Shown one piece after another: positions 7,918 to 18,432 of a stretch of 43,060 nt of DNA. Each line of letters opens with the position of its first letter. Position 1 is the stretch's first letter. The position numbers and the translations under genes were made by a program. Origin of the DNA: Eubacteriales bacterium (GTDB lineage: Bacteria; Bacillota; JASUSC01); the NCBI GenBank assembly GCA_030446285.1, contig JASUSC010000007.1, forward strand, positions 1 to 43,060. Direction: 5' to 3'. The notes under the pieces were generated by a model that was not told where the DNA came from, made no database searches, and was given only the letters and a program-made list of their open reading frames with translations.

Positions 7918-8854
7918 TCGCTTCCTGCATCCAAGCCACCGTTTGTTTTATTCCTTCATCCAAAGAGGTGGTAGCTTCCCAGCCGGTGGCTTTTTTGATA
8001 GCTGCGGTATCGGCAGCATAAATTTCCAGCCCCGGCCTTCCGGTGGGAATGTAGATAAGTTCTCCTTTCCCTCCGGTATGGTGTAATACCTTTTCGGCTA
8101 AGGTTTTCACCGTTACCGGCTTCCCCGTTCCCAGATTAAAAGTTTGCCCGGCCAGTTTTTCGCCTTTCTCCAGCAAAAGCTCCAGCGCCCGGGCCGCATC
8201 CTCACCGTAAAGAAAATCCCGAGCTTCTTCTCCGTCGTTGTAGAGAACCAGATTTTCTCCTCTGAGGGCTTTGCGGATAAAATTGGCCACTACCCCGGCA
8301 TACCCGTGGCAAGCCATTCCCGGACCATAGGTGTGGGAGCTACGGACGATTATCACGGGATAGTTGTACCAGGCAAACGCTGCCCGGCAGTACGCTTCTG
8401 CTGCCACCTTGCCGGCAGCAAAGAAGTCTCGCGGGCAGGCGGGGTGGCTTTCGTCCACCGGAAGATAGCGGGAAAAACCATAAACGTGACAGCAGGAGAG
8501 GTAAATTAACAGCGGCCTTTTTCGGGTTCGCAGGAGAACATGAAGAAACTTAAAAAAACCCTCCACGTTGTTGCGAAAATATTCTTCAGGGTCCTGGACC
8601 GCTTCCGCCGGCGAACTGTAACCGGCTAAGTGTACCACCCGGTCCACTTCCATCCGGTTAATTTCCCGCACTGTGAGCTGGCGAAAATCTTTTTTAATCT
8701 TGACTATCCTTCCTCCTTCGGGCAGAAAGGAAACGCCGGGCCGGTCAAAACCGGTGTCCAGAGCGTAAACTGCTTCGCAGTTTTTATTCTGGCTCAGACG
8801 CCGCATTAAGTGCAAACCATACAGACCAGCGGCACCGGTTATAAGAACCCTCAT
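7898..8854 (-). CDS. NAD-dependent epimerase/dehydratase (extended SDR)
   Basis: MRVLITGAAGLYGLHLMRRL, VDRVVHLAGYSSP, LSCCHVYG, TFNLGTGKPVTV. Confidence 0.88.
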   Translation of the reverse strand: MRVLITGAAGLYGLHLMRRLSQNKNCEAVYALDTGFDRPGVSFLPEGGRIVKIKKDFRQLTVREINRMEVDRVVHLAGYSSPAEAVQDPEEYFRNNVEGFFKFLHVLLRTRKRPLLIYLSCCHVYGFSRYLPVDESHPACPRDFFAAGKVAAEAYCRAAFAWYNYPVIIVRSSHTYGPGMACHGYAGVVANFIRKALRGENLVLYNDGEEARDFLYGEDAARALELLLEKGEKLAGQTFNLGTGKPVTVKTLAEKVLHHTGGKGELIYIPTGRPGLEIYAADTAAIKKATGWEATTSLDEGIKQTVAWMQEAIKSPLL

Positions 8855-8932
8855 TTTCCCTCACCTCTCCCGGCTTTACCCCTTACCATATTACTGAGCA
8901 GCCGGGAAAAGGGTGAGTAGAGAAGGAAAATT

Positions 8933-9769
8933 TCATTTCCTTTCAGCCAAAATTTGGCCCAGCCGGGCAAACTCTTCCACCGAAAGAGTTTCTCCCCGCC
9001 GCCCGGGGTCAACACCAGCCGCCAGCAATACTTTTTCCGCCTCTTCCCGTGCTATTCCCAGACCGTGACTTAAAGCGTTGGCCGCCGTCTTGCGCCGCTG
9101 ACCGAAGAGAGCCTGGACAACGCGGGCAAAAAGACCCTCGTCCCCTACCGGGTAAAAAGGTTTTGAAAAAACGCGTAGCCGAACCACCGCCGAATCCACT
9201 TCCGGCCGCGGCCAGAAGAGGCCGGCGGGTACGGTAAAGAGATATTCCACTTTGGTGTAAAGGGCTAAGTTTACGGTCAGGGCCCCGTACTCTTTGCTCC
9301 CCGGGGAAGCCGTCATGCGGCGGGCCACCTCTTTCTGCACCATGAGAACCATGAGGGGAAAGAGCCGGCGGTGTTCCAGGAGGCGGAAGAGAACGGGAGT
9401 GGTGATATAGTAGGGAAGGTTGGCCACTACTTTGGCCGAACGATTGGCCAGGAGGGCAGGCAAATCCACTTTGAGGATGTCCCCTGCCACTACCCGCGCT
9501 CCGGGATAAGGAGCAAGAACCTCCTCCAGCAGAGGTATCAGCCGTCGGTCCACTTCTACCGCTATCACTTCTCCCGCCCGCCGGGCCAGCTCCAGGGTAA
9601 GAAAACCGGCTCCCGGGCCGATTTCCAGAACCAGGTCCTCCGGCCCAATTTCCGCCGCTTGGACGATGCGTTCAATTGTGCGCGGGTCGGATAGAAAATT
9701 CTGGCCGAGACTTTTCCGCGGTCTGAACCCCTCCGCCCGCAGGCGTTCCTTTATCTCTTTACTGTCCAT
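8933..9769 (-). CDS. rsmA: 16S rRNA (adenine1518/1519-N6)-dimethyltransferase
   Basis: RPRKSLGQNFLSDPRTIERIV, VLEIGPGAGFLTLELA, VVANLPYYITTPVLFRLLE. Confidence 0.96.
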   Translation of the reverse strand: MDSKEIKERLRAEGFRPRKSLGQNFLSDPRTIERIVQAAEIGPEDLVLEIGPGAGFLTLELARRAGEVIAVEVDRRLIPLLEEVLAPYPGARVVAGDILKVDLPALLANRSAKVVANLPYYITTPVLFRLLEHRRLFPLMVLMVQKEVARRMTASPGSKEYGALTVNLALYTKVEYLFTVPAGLFWPRPEVDSAVVRLRVFSKPFYPVGDEGLFARVVQALFGQRRKTAANALSHGLGIAREEAEKVLLAAGVDPGRRGETLSVEEFARLGQILAERK

Positions 9770-9833
9770 TATTTCCTCCCGCCTTTTTTAGAACTAAAAG
9801 AGAGGGCTTACGCCCTCCCCTTTTTGCCCTCTA

Positions 9834-10841
9834 TTATTCAGCTAAAAAATACACCGTAACCCAACGCTGTCCCCAGGTCCGGGCTTCCGTCGCCGTTTCA
9901 AAAAAGAGGTCGATACGGTTGCCGCGAATAGCACTGCCTTTATCGGCGGCGATAACATAGCCGTACCCCTCGACGTAGAGCTTCGTCCCTAAGGGGATAA
10001 CGCTCGGGTCAACCGCCGCCACCCCCCGGTAGGGCATGGTTCCACTAGCCGTCCTGCACCCAGTGTGGGTGTAGCCGGTGGCCAGCATCTGCACCGCCTT
10101 GTAGTAGCGGATTTTTTCCCCGCGGGAGCCGATACGGAAGCGCACCGTTCCCAGAGCCACAATCTCACTTACAGGTTTTTTCAGCACCGTCTGTTCTAAA
10201 ATTTCCCGGGCAGCTTCGCGCCCGTCTTCGTAGACAATTCGCACCTTGTATTTCATCAGTCCTTTTTCCCCGGGACGGAGAACCTTGCTCTGTCCGTAGT
10301 CCATGGTATTGTCCTGGCGGTGTTCAACTCCGTAGGGGATTTCTTCGGTATACTCCTGCTCTTTTACCACCACCCGGATTACTCTGATTTCCATTCCTTT
10401 TTCAATTTTCGCCTTCCGGTCGGGTAGAACCCGGTCCAGTTTCCCCACCCGGACCTTCTTTTGCTCCAGCACTTCTGCCACAGTGTCCGCCGTTGTCTTA
10501 AAACTTTGCTTCCGGCCGTCCACTACCAGGACCACCGGCACGGCCCTTTTTACCGTCACCGTCATCCCGCTGAAGACCTTGCTGGACAGAGAAGGACGGA
10601 CTAAGTCTTCTGGTGCTAACCTTATCCCGGCTTTCTTCAGCACGTCCTCTACCCGTCCGTAACCCGTACGCACCTGGACAGTCTTGCCGTCAGCTTTCAC
10701 GGTAACGGTGCGGGGCCAGAACCATATCCCACCAGCAGCCAGGACCAAAAGGATAAGGGTACCTCCCGCCACCTGACGCAGTAGAGGCGGTATGAAACCG
10801 ACCTTTCCTCCGTCCCTGCCGGGGATTCTCTTGAAAAGCAT
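9834..10841 (-). CDS. yabE: DUF348/G5/3D-domain protein (YabE-like, secreted cell-wall enzyme)
   Basis: DUF348 repeats (VTVKADGKTVQVRTGYGRVEDVLKKAGI), G5 region, C-terminal 3D domain MLATGYTHTGCRTASGTMPYRGVAAVDPSVIPLGTKLYVEGYGYVIAADKGSAIRGNRIDLFF. Confidence 0.88.
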   Translation of the reverse strand: MLFKRIPGRDGGKVGFIPPLLRQVAGGTLILLVLAAGGIWFWPRTVTVKADGKTVQVRTGYGRVEDVLKKAGIRLAPEDLVRPSLSSKVFSGMTVTVKRAVPVVLVVDGRKQSFKTTADTVAEVLEQKKVRVGKLDRVLPDRKAKIEKGMEIRVIRVVVKEQEYTEEIPYGVEHRQDNTMDYGQSKVLRPGEKGLMKYKVRIVYEDGREAAREILEQTVLKKPVSEIVALGTVRFRIGSRGEKIRYYKAVQMLATGYTHTGCRTASGTMPYRGVAAVDPSVIPLGTKLYVEGYGYVIAADKGSAIRGNRIDLFFETATEARTWGQRWVTVYFLAE

Positions 10842-10987
10842 TAAACCCCTCCACTGTTTCAGGTTTTACCGCTGACCGGCATCCCCAGGTCGCTCCTTTT
10901 CCCCGGGAAGCCACAGTTGTGTTAATTATAGCAGCCGGAGGGGGAAAAGTCAAAACATTTTTGTATATCATTTCCAGTTAGCAGGCG

Positions 10988-11020
10988 GTAAATAAAACAG
11001 GGGCCGTACCCCCCTGGAAA
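10988..11020 (-). terminator. Rho-independent terminator after the zinc-ribbon CDS
   Basis: Minus strand CCAGGGGGGTACGGCCCCTGTTTTATTT. Confidence 0.55.
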
Positions 11021-11022
11021 AT

Positions 11023-11436
11023 TTAGATGGCATCGTTTTTCACCTCAACCCGTTCTTCTTCGGGAGCTACCTCGCCTTCGCTGATAAAAACCACTTCTTC
11101 GCAAGAGGGACAGACGATTTCTACCACCTCATCGTCTTCCAAAATAGAGGCTTCAAAGTATACGTCTTCGTGACAGGTAGGACACTCGACGTGAATCCAC
11201 TCATCCTCCTCGTCGTAAACTTCCTTTTCTAGCTCGACAACATCCTCATCCAGGGAATCCACGTAATCTTCCAGTTGCTGGTGAGCTTCTTCCAGGTCGG
11301 AAAGGGACACGGCCATGTCCTCCAGCACGTCCAGAATCCCGCTCATCAGCCGGGCCTGGCGGCGCGGACTCATGTCCCCTTCCAGGTTTTCAGCTATTCC
11401 CTGCAGGTAAGCTATTTTCTCCCGTACCTTGTGCAT
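11023..11436 (-). CDS. CD1247-type N-terminal domain protein with zinc ribbon
   Basis: MHKVREKIAYLQGIAENLE... DEWIHVECPTCHEDVYFEASILEDDEVVEIVCPSCEEVVF. Confidence 0.7.
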   Translation of the reverse strand: MHKVREKIAYLQGIAENLEGDMSPRRQARLMSGILDVLEDMAVSLSDLEEAHQQLEDYVDSLDEDVVELEKEVYDEEDEWIHVECPTCHEDVYFEASILEDDEVVEIVCPSCEEVVFISEGEVAPEEERVEVKNDAI

Positions 11437-11526
11437 AACAAGGCCCCCTTCCCATTGCTTTTATTACTCTATTATGCCGGATTAGGGGAGCAATTATGTT
11501 TTCTCCCGCCGACGGTAAAAACAGGG

Positions 11527-12372
11527 TCAGTTAGCGGGATAAGGCTGACAGGCAGGGCAGTAACTGGTAGTTCTACCACAAATTTTCATCTTGGCAACGG
11601 GGGTCCCGCAGGTTAAACAAGGCTCACCAGCGCGGCCGTAAACCCGTAAAAAGTTCTGAAAACCACCCTTTTTCCCCTCTCCGTCCACGTAATCACGGAA
11701 GGTGGTACCGCGGTGGGCTATTCCCTCCTTTAGGACGTCCCCTATAGCCCGGTGCAGGCTTTCCACCTCGCCTGCCGTCAAAGAGCAGGCAGGGCGGGCA
11801 GGGTGAATCCCGGCCCGGTGCAAGGCCTCATCGGCGTAGATGTTGCCCAGGCCGGCCAGAAGGGACTGGTTCAGCAGGACTGCCTTCACCGGTGCCCGAC
11901 GTGGTTGTAGCATTTCCTGGAGGCGGGTAACGGTAAACTCTTCCGTAAGGGGTTCCATTCCCAATCCGGCGAGGGGTGGAAAAACCGGGAGTTCCGCCGC
12001 CGGTAGGAGCCACATGCGCCCGAACCGGCGCGGGTCGATGAACCGGAGCTCTCTGCCGTCATCCAGGTTTATGATGACATGGGTATGAGGGGGATGCTTT
12101 TCTTCTTTCTTGCTAATTACCAGCCGTCCCGTCATCCGCAAATGGATGACGAGAACTTGGTCGCCGCTCAAAGAGAGCAAAATAAATTTCCCCCGCCGGC
12201 GGAGGGCGGTAATTTCCCGCCCCGCCAGGAGGGAAGAAAAACTTTTCGCCTCTGGTTCCTTCACTACTTCCGGCCGGAATATATTAACCCCGGCAATTTT
12301 CTGCCCCAGCAAGATGTTCCGCAGAGTGCGAACCACCGTTTCCACTTCCGGCAACTCCGGCAACACCATCAC
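11527..12372 (-). CDS. mutM: Formamidopyrimidine-DNA glycosylase
   Basis: LPELPEVETVVRTLR; LAGLGNIYADEALHRAGIHP; zinc finger CLTCGTPVAKMKICGRTTSYCPACQ. Confidence 0.96.
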   Translation of the reverse strand: MMVLPELPEVETVVRTLRNILLGQKIAGVNIFRPEVVKEPEAKSFSSLLAGREITALRRRGKFILLSLSGDQVLVIHLRMTGRLVISKKEEKHPPHTHVIINLDDGRELRFIDPRRFGRMWLLPAAELPVFPPLAGLGMEPLTEEFTVTRLQEMLQPRRAPVKAVLLNQSLLAGLGNIYADEALHRAGIHPARPACSLTAGEVESLHRAIGDVLKEGIAHRGTTFRDYVDGEGKKGGFQNFLRVYGRAGEPCLTCGTPVAKMKICGRTTSYCPACQPYPAN

Positions 12373-12379
12373 CTAACCT

Positions 12380-15022
12380 TTACAGTTCTAACTTTTCCAT
12401 TGAGTACCAATTTTTTCCTTGTTTGAGCTCTACTTCCAGCGGTACGCGGAGAGGTAGCACCCTTTCCATGGCCTCCCGCACCAGGTGGGCCACCGGCTGT
12501 AGTTCCTCCGCCGGCACCTCGAAGAGAAGCTCGTCGTGGACCTGGAGAAGAAGCCTAGCCCGCATCCCCTTCTCCCGGAGAGCTTTTCGCACCGCGATCA
12601 TGGCCAGCTTGATGATATCGGCGGCGCTCCCCTGGATGGGCGTGTTCATGGCCGTCCGCTCGCCAAAACTGCGCAGGTTCCGGTTGGGGCTAAAGAGGTC
12701 AGGCAAGTAGCGGCGCCGGTTGAGGATGGTGGTGACATAACCTTTCTCCCGGGCCGCCGCCACCGTGGCGTCGAGATACCGTTTCACGCCCGGATAGCGG
12801 CGGAAATAGTTCTCGATGTACTGTTTGGCCTCTTTGCGGTCAATTTTCAAATCCCGGGCCAGCCCAAAATCGCTGATGCCGTAGATGATGCCGAAATTGA
12901 CCGCTTTGGCCCGGCGCCGCATCTCCGGCGTTACCTCCGCCGGAGAAACACCGAAAACTTCCACCGCTGTCCGGGTGTGGATGTCCTCTCCTCGGCAGAA
13001 GGCTTCGATAAGCTTTTCGTCTCCCGCCAGGTGAGCCAGGACTCTGAGCTCGATCTGGGAATAATCGGCCGAAAGAAGTAGCCATCCCTCTTCCCCGGTC
13101 ACAAAAGCTTCCCTGATCCTCCTCCCCTCTTCCATGCGGATGGGGATGTTCTGGAGATTGGGTTCGGTGCTGCTCAGGCGGCCGGTGGTGGTCACCGTCT
13201 GGTTGAAGGTAGTGTGAACCCTGCCAGTAACCGGATTGACCAGTTTAAGGAGACCGTCCACGTAGGTGGATTTAAGTTTCATTAACTGGCGGTAGTCCAA
13301 AATTTTGGCCACCACTTCGTGCTCGCTGGCTAAGGTCTCCAGTACTTCCACGTCGGTGGAATAGCCGGTCTTGGTTTTCTTTACCGGCGGCAGTTTCATC
13401 TTTTCAAAAAGGATATATCCTAACTGGCGGGGGGAATTGAGATTAAACTCCTCTCCGCAGATATCATAAATTTCCTGACTGATCTGCTCCAAACGGTGCT
13501 GGTACTCTTCTCCCAGAGCCTGAAGTTTTTCCACATCCACTTTTATCCCCGTAAGTTCCATTTCCGCCAGGATGGCGGCCAGAGGCAGCTCCACCTCATA
13601 GAAGAGGTACTCCATCTCCAACTCTTTTAACTGATGAGAAAACATCTCCCGCAAATTAGCCACAATCTCCGCTTCCGCCACTAAGCTTTCCCGGCTGTCT
13701 TCTTCCAGATGGCCCCGTCCCAGGTATTTCAGGGCCAACTCCCCTACTTTTTGATTGGGCTGGCCGGGATTGAGAAGGTAGGCTGCGATCATGGTGTCGA
13801 AAAACTTTCCCTGCCGTCCTCCCAGGAGCTGAAAAGCCTTTTTGGCATCGTGAAGAATAATTTCTCCCTTAGCTTCCTGCCACAACCGGCGCAGGACCTC
13901 CCCATCTCCCTCCGAGTAATACGTTCTGCCCTCCGTCGTCCGCACCGCCGCTTTTTCCATTTCCTCCCGGGGGAGGGAACCGCGGTAGCGGTAAGCTACG
14001 GCAATTTTTTCTTCCCGGACAACGTCAGCTAAAGCCTCGTAGTCAAGGGTTGCTACTTTAACTTCCGCTTCCGCTGGCGGAGAGGAGAAAAGTCCTTCGC
14101 CGAACAAGTCCTGCTGCTTTTCCCGGGCTTTCTGTTTTTCCAAAAAAGCGCGGGCGAGGGTTCTGAATTCCAGTTTTCGGAAAATTCTGAGGAGGGCGTC
14201 GTAATCGGGCTCCTGGACCAGACAGTCTTTTTCAATATCCACTTCCAGGGGAACGTCCCGCTCTACCGTCACCAGTTCCCGGCTAAGGCGGGCCTGGTCG
14301 CCGTACTGGCGCAGGGCATCGCCCACCTTGCCTTTGATTTCGTCCCGCCGCCGCAGAACCTCGTCCAGGGAACCGTACTCCTGAAGGAGTTTTACCGCTG
14401 TCTTCTCGCCAATACCCGGCACGCCGGGCACATTGTCGGAGGGGTCGCCCATCAGCCCTTTTAAGTCAGGCATGAGATGGGGAGGCAGTCCGTAACGTTC
14501 CTTCAGCTTGGCCTCGTCGTACACTTCCAGCTCGGAGATACCTTTGCGGGTAATCATCACTCTGGTACGGGGGGAAATGAGCTGGAAGGCGTCCCGGTCG
14601 CCGGTAACCACCACCGTTTCCCAGCCTTTTTCCTCCGCCATCCGCACTAAGGTGGCTATGATGTCATCGGCCTCGTACCCCTCCTTCTCAAGCACAGGTA
14701 CCCGCATGGCGGCGAGGATTTCTTTGATGAGGGGAAACTGGGGGCGAAGTTCGTCCGGAGTTCCCGGTCTGGTTCCCTTGTATTCGGCAAACATCTCATG
14801 ACGGAAGGTAACCCGGCTGCGGTCAAAAGCCACCGCCACGTAATCGGGTTTCACTTCTTCCATGGCTTTCAAAAACATATTGGTGAAACCGAAAGCGGCG
14901 TTAGTAATCACACCGCTGGAAGTGGTAAGCAGCGGCAAAGCGTAAAAAGCCCGGTGGGTGAGACTGTTGCCGTCGAAGACCAGAAATTTTTTAGAGCCGT
15001 TTTTCAATGACGCCACCCCCAA
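12380..15022 (-). CDS. polA: DNA polymerase I
   Basis: 5' nuclease domain [17 protein letters not shown]; polymerase motifs [49 protein letters not shown]; about 880 aa. The 3' end of mnmA overlaps its annotated 5' end. Confidence 0.97.
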   Translation of the reverse strand: MGVASLKNGSKKFLVFDGNSLTHRAFYALPLLTTSSGVITNAAFGFTNMFLKAMEEVKPDYVAVAFDRSRVTFRHEMFAEYKGTRPGTPDELRPQFPLIKEILAAMRVPVLEKEGYEADDIIATLVRMAEEKGWETVVVTGDRDAFQLISPRTRVMITRKGISELEVYDEAKLKERYGLPPHLMPDLKGLMGDPSDNVPGVPGIGEKTAVKLLQEYGSLDEVLRRRDEIKGKVGDALRQYGDQARLSRELVTVERDVPLEVDIEKDCLVQEPDYDALLRIFRKLEFRTLARAFLEKQKAREKQQDLFGEGLFSSPPAEAEVKVATLDYEALADVVREEKIAVAYRYRGSLPREEMEKAAVRTTEGRTYYSEGDGEVLRRLWQEAKGEIILHDAKKAFQLLGGRQGKFFDTMIAAYLLNPGQPNQKVGELALKYLGRGHLEEDSRESLVAEAEIVANLREMFSHQLKELEMEYLFYEVELPLAAILAEMELTGIKVDVEKLQALGEEYQHRLEQISQEIYDICGEEFNLNSPRQLGYILFEKMKLPPVKKTKTGYSTDVEVLETLASEHEVVAKILDYRQLMKLKSTYVDGLLKLVNPVTGRVHTTFNQTVTTTGRLSSTEPNLQNIPIRMEEGRRIREAFVTGEEGWLLLSADYSQIELRVLAHLAGDEKLIEAFCRGEDIHTRTAVEVFGVSPAEVTPEMRRRAKAVNFGIIYGISDFGLARDLKIDRKEAKQYIENYFRRYPGVKRYLDATVAAAREKGYVTTILNRRRYLPDLFSPNRNLRSFGERTAMNTPIQGSAADIIKLAMIAVRKALREKGMRARLLLQVHDELLFEVPAEELQPVAHLVREAMERVLPLRVPLEVELKQGKNWYSMEKLEL

Positions 15023-16091
15023 TTACCAGATCCCCGGTATAATAGACCGCCGCCTGTCCGGGTGTTATTGCCCGCTGGGGTTCCGCAAACTCCACCCGCA
15101 CTTTCCCTTCCCCCTCCGGAGAGAGAAAAGCCTTGGCGGGGCGGGCCGTGTAGCGAATTTTCACTTCCGCTTCCACCGGCTCTGTGAGCTCGTCCATCAG
15201 GATGAAATTGTTGTCCCCGGCCAGAAGCCCGCGGCTGAAAACCTCCTCATACCGCCCCAAGATCACAGCATTCCGGTCAGGGTCGATGTCCACCACGTAG
15301 TACGGTTTCCCCAGAGCCAAGCCCAGCCCTTTCCGCTGACCGATGGTGTAGAAAGGGATCCCTTGGTGCGTCCCTAAAATCCGCCCGGACGTGTCTAAAA
15401 AAGGCCCGGGTTCAATTGGCACCGGGCTGTTTTCCCGGATAAAACGACGGTAATCGTTGTCCTCGATAAAGCAGATCTCCTGGCTTTCCTCTTTTTCCGC
15501 CACGGGCAACCTCAGGCTGCGCGCTATCTGCCGGACTTCGTCTTTGGTGTACTCTCCCAGGGGAAAAAGGACAGCCGCCAGTTGTTCCTGAGTGAGGGAG
15601 TAGAGAACGTAAGTCTGGTCTTTGCGGGGATCTTTCGCTCTCCGGAGCAGATACCGTCCCCGTTCCGGATCGAATTCAATCCGGGCGTAGTGGCCGGTGG
15701 CGACGTAATCCATTCCCATAGCCCGGGCCCGGCGGAGAAGCTCGTCAAATTTGACGTAGCGGTTGCAGGCTATACACGGGTTGGGAGTACGACCACGCAG
15801 GTATTCCGCCACGAAATAATCGATGACCTTTTCCCGAAAAAAATCCCGGAAGTTCATCACATAATGGGGGATTCCCAGACGGTGGGCTACCCGGCGGGCA
15901 TCGTCAACCGCCGCCAGGGAACAGCAACCTCCCCGCCGGGCCTCCGTTTCCGGGTCTTCCTTCTGCCAGATTTGCATAGTAACGCCTACCACTTCATATC
16001 CCTGTTCCAGGAGCAGGGCAGCCGCTACCGAACTGTCTACCCCGCCACTCATGGCCACCAGCACCTTTTTCCGCCCGGCCAACAACCTCAC
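14991..16091 (-). CDS. mnmA: tRNA-specific 2-thiouridylase
   Basis: [73 protein letters not shown]. Confidence 0.96.
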   Translation of the reverse strand: MRLLAGRKKVLVAMSGGVDSSVAAALLLEQGYEVVGVTMQIWQKEDPETEARRGGCCSLAAVDDARRVAHRLGIPHYVMNFRDFFREKVIDYFVAEYLRGRTPNPCIACNRYVKFDELLRRARAMGMDYVATGHYARIEFDPERGRYLLRRAKDPRKDQTYVLYSLTQEQLAAVLFPLGEYTKDEVRQIARSLRLPVAEKEESQEICFIEDNDYRRFIRENSPVPIEPGPFLDTSGRILGTHQGIPFYTIGQRKGLGLALGKPYYVVDIDPDRNAVILGRYEEVFSRGLLAGDNNFILMDELTEPVEAEVKIRYTARPAKAFLSPEGEGKVRVEFAEPQRAITPGQAAVYYTGDLVIGGGVIEKRL

Positions 16092-16145
16092 CTCGCCTTA
16101 AAAACGGACCAACCGGCCGCCCAGGACCGGTTGCCCTAATCGCTG

Positions 16146-16520
16146 TTATTTCTGACCCTGTTTCTTGAGATAGTCTTCAATGGCCTTGTGGAGAGCATCT
16201 GCCGCCAGGTTGGAGCAGTGCATCTTCTGAGGCGGAAGACCTCCTAAAGCTTCCGCCACCGCTTTGTTGGTTACTTTTAAAGCCTCATCGATGGTTTTCC
16301 CCTTCACCATCTCTGTCACCATGCTGCTGGTGGCCACCGCCGCCCCGCAGCCAAAAGTCTTAAACTTAATATCTTTGATAACGTTGTCCTCCACCTTGAT
16401 GTAAATGCGCATAATGTCGCCGCAAGTGGGATTCCCCACCTCGCCCACTCCGTCGGGATTTTCTATTTCTCCCACATTCCGAGGATTCTGAAAATGTTCC
16501 ATAACCTTCTCATTGTACAT
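16146..16520 (-). CDS. iscU: Fe-S cluster assembly scaffold IscU/NifU-like
   Basis: MYNEKVMEHFQNPRNVGEIENPDGVGEVGNPTCGDIMRIYIKV; KFKTFGCGAAVATSSM; MHCSNLAADALHKAI. Confidence 0.95.
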   Translation of the reverse strand: MYNEKVMEHFQNPRNVGEIENPDGVGEVGNPTCGDIMRIYIKVEDNVIKDIKFKTFGCGAAVATSSMVTEMVKGKTIDEALKVTNKAVAEALGGLPPQKMHCSNLAADALHKAIEDYLKKQGQK

Positions 16521-16548
16521 CTAAACACCACTCCTTCTTTTCGGCCGC

Positions 16549-17739
16549 TTAGCGTGCCTTCTGATCTTCTTTCTGGTAAAGGGGCGACATGGCCCTCAGC
16601 CGTTCCACGATTTCCGGCAGCACTTCCAGCAGGTAGTCAATCTGCTCCTCCGTGTTATCCTTGCCCAGGGTGAACCGTACAGAACCGTGGGCAATTTCAT
16701 GGGGAATACCCATAGCCAGCAGGACGTGGGAGGGCTCCAGGGAACCGGAAGTGCAGGCCGAACCGCTGGAAGCGGCTATCCCTTTCATATCCAGCATGAG
16801 GAGGATGGACTCTCCTTCGATGTACTGGAAACTGAAGTTGGCGTTGTTGGGGAGCCGTTTTTCCGGATGGCCGTTGAGTTTGGTATGAGGAATGGTGTTC
16901 ATCACGGTGTTGATAATCTTGTCCCTAAGCTTCCTCTCCTTCTCCGCCCGCTCAGGCATCTCCCGCACCGCCTTTTCAATGGCCACCCCGAAACCGACGA
17001 TCCCGGGCATGTTCTCTGTCCCCGCCCGGCGGCGCCGCTCCTGGGCTCCTCCGTGCTGGATGGGCAAGATACGGGTCCCTTTGCGAACGTAGAGGCAGCC
17101 GATCCCTTTCGGACCGTAAATTTTGTGGGCAGAGATGGAGAGGAGGTCGCAGTTGAGGTCCTTGACGTTAACGGGAATTTTTCCTACCGTCTGGACAGCA
17201 TCCACGTGGAAGTAGATGCCCTTTTCCCGGGCCAAGCGGCCGATTTCTTCCACCGGCTGGATGGTCCCCACTTCGTTGTTGGCATGCATGATGGAAATGA
17301 GAATGGTCCGGTCGGTAATGGCCCGGCGTACGTCCTCCACCGAAACCATCCCGTATTCGTCCACCGGTAGGTAGGTAACCTCAAAGCCGTGTTTTTCTAA
17401 ATATTTGCAGGCATCCAGCACGGCGTGATGTTCGACAGAAGAAGTGATAATGTGATTACCCCGTTTGGCGTTGGCCTCGGCCACCCCTTTTATCGCCAGG
17501 TTGTCGGCCTCGGTGCCCCCGCTGGTAAAGATAATCTCAGCCGGATCGTCAGCTCCGATGGCCGCTGCCACTTTTTCCCGGGCTTCTTCCATAGCTTTCT
17601 TGGCTTCCCGACCAAAGGAATGGATACTGGAAGGATTACCCCAGTTGTGGAGCATGCATTCATACATGGCCCGGGCAACTTCCGGGTCCACCGGCGTGGT
17701 AGCACTGTGGTCCAGGTACACCTTCATCTTCCCGGTCAT
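16549..17739 (-). CDS. iscS: Cysteine desulfurase
   Basis: VYLDHSATTPVDPEVARAMYE; SISAHKIYGPKGIGCLYVRKG; SGSACTSGSLEPSHVLLAMG. Confidence 0.95.
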   Translation of the reverse strand: MTGKMKVYLDHSATTPVDPEVARAMYECMLHNWGNPSSIHSFGREAKKAMEEAREKVAAAIGADDPAEIIFTSGGTEADNLAIKGVAEANAKRGNHIITSSVEHHAVLDACKYLEKHGFEVTYLPVDEYGMVSVEDVRRAITDRTILISIMHANNEVGTIQPVEEIGRLAREKGIYFHVDAVQTVGKIPVNVKDLNCDLLSISAHKIYGPKGIGCLYVRKGTRILPIQHGGAQERRRRAGTENMPGIVGFGVAIEKAVREMPERAEKERKLRDKIINTVMNTIPHTKLNGHPEKRLPNNANFSFQYIEGESILLMLDMKGIAASSGSACTSGSLEPSHVLLAMGIPHEIAHGSVRFTLGKDNTEEQIDYLLEVLPEIVERLRAMSPLYQKEDQKAR

Positions 17740-17774
17740 CTCCTTTTCCCCGTTGTTGTTTGGTAATTACGCAA

Positions 17775-18224
17775 TCATATGTAGTACATATAACCGCCCG
17801 CCTGGCGGGCTTTTTCTGCCTCCCGCACCAGATCCTCGAGGGTAGTATTGTCCAGCACCTCCTCGATGCTGGCCTTGACCTTCTCCCACAAGTTCCTGGT
17901 CACACAGTAGTCCGCCCGCAGGCAGCATTCTGGGTCTTCTTCGTTGACGCATTCCACCGGTGCAATGGGCCCTTCGAGAACCCGTATGATCTCCCCTATT
18001 TTTATCTCGTGGGGCTCCCGAGCCAGAGTATACCCTCCCTGGGCTCCCCGCACGCTCTTGACCAGACCCGCTTTGCGCAGCACGGCAATAAGCTGCTCCA
18101 GGTAGTGTTCCGACAGGTTCTGACGCTCGGCCACACTCTTTAAGGGAATAGGCCCTTCCCCATGGTGCAGAGCTAAATCCAGCATGGCCATAACGCCGTA
18201 ATGACCGCGGGTGGAGATTTTCAC
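17775..18224 (-). CDS. Rrf2-family regulator (IscR/CymR-like)
   Basis: MKISTRGHYGVMAMLDLALHHGEGPIPLKSVAERQNLSEHYLEQLIAVLRKAGLVKSVRGAQGGYTLAR; Cys residues CVNEEDPECCLRADYC. Confidence 0.93.
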   Translation of the reverse strand: MKISTRGHYGVMAMLDLALHHGEGPIPLKSVAERQNLSEHYLEQLIAVLRKAGLVKSVRGAQGGYTLAREPHEIKIGEIIRVLEGPIAPVECVNEEDPECCLRADYCVTRNLWEKVKASIEEVLDNTTLEDLVREAEKARQAGGYMYYI

Positions 18225-18243
18225 CCTCCGCCCCCCTTTGGTT

Positions 18244-18335
18244 AAATTCCTACTAAATAAGTCAGAATTAGCTACGGTTTATATTAGCACAGGCTGGTAA
18301 ATAAGTCAATGACAAATTCCCAGTAAATCAGTGCG
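18244..18335. promoter_or_regulatory. Repeated Rrf2-type operator candidates around the iscR promoter
   Basis: AAATTCCTACTAAATAAGTCAG (18244-18265) and AAATTCCCAGTAAATCAGTGCG (18314-18335); TAAATAAGTCA also occurs over the -35 region (about 18298-18308). Confidence 0.5.
18281..18309 (-). promoter_or_regulatory. SigA-type promoter of the rrf2-iscS-iscU operon
   Basis: Minus strand TTGACT (18304-18309), 17-bp spacer, TAATAT (18281-18286). Confidence 0.7.
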
Positions 18336-18382
18336 TTTTTAGTGTAACTGCTGGAATTAGTTTTTATGTAAGCTAAGAGAGA

Positions 18383-18421
18383 AAAAAATCCGCGTTGGCC
18401 ACAGGCCAGCACGGATTTTTC
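18383..18421 (-). terminator. Terminator of the BtuFCD-type operon
   Basis: Minus strand AAAAATCCGTGCTGGCCtgtGGCCAACGCGGATTTTTTTC. Confidence 0.85.
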
Positions 18422-18432
18422 GTAACTATAGG

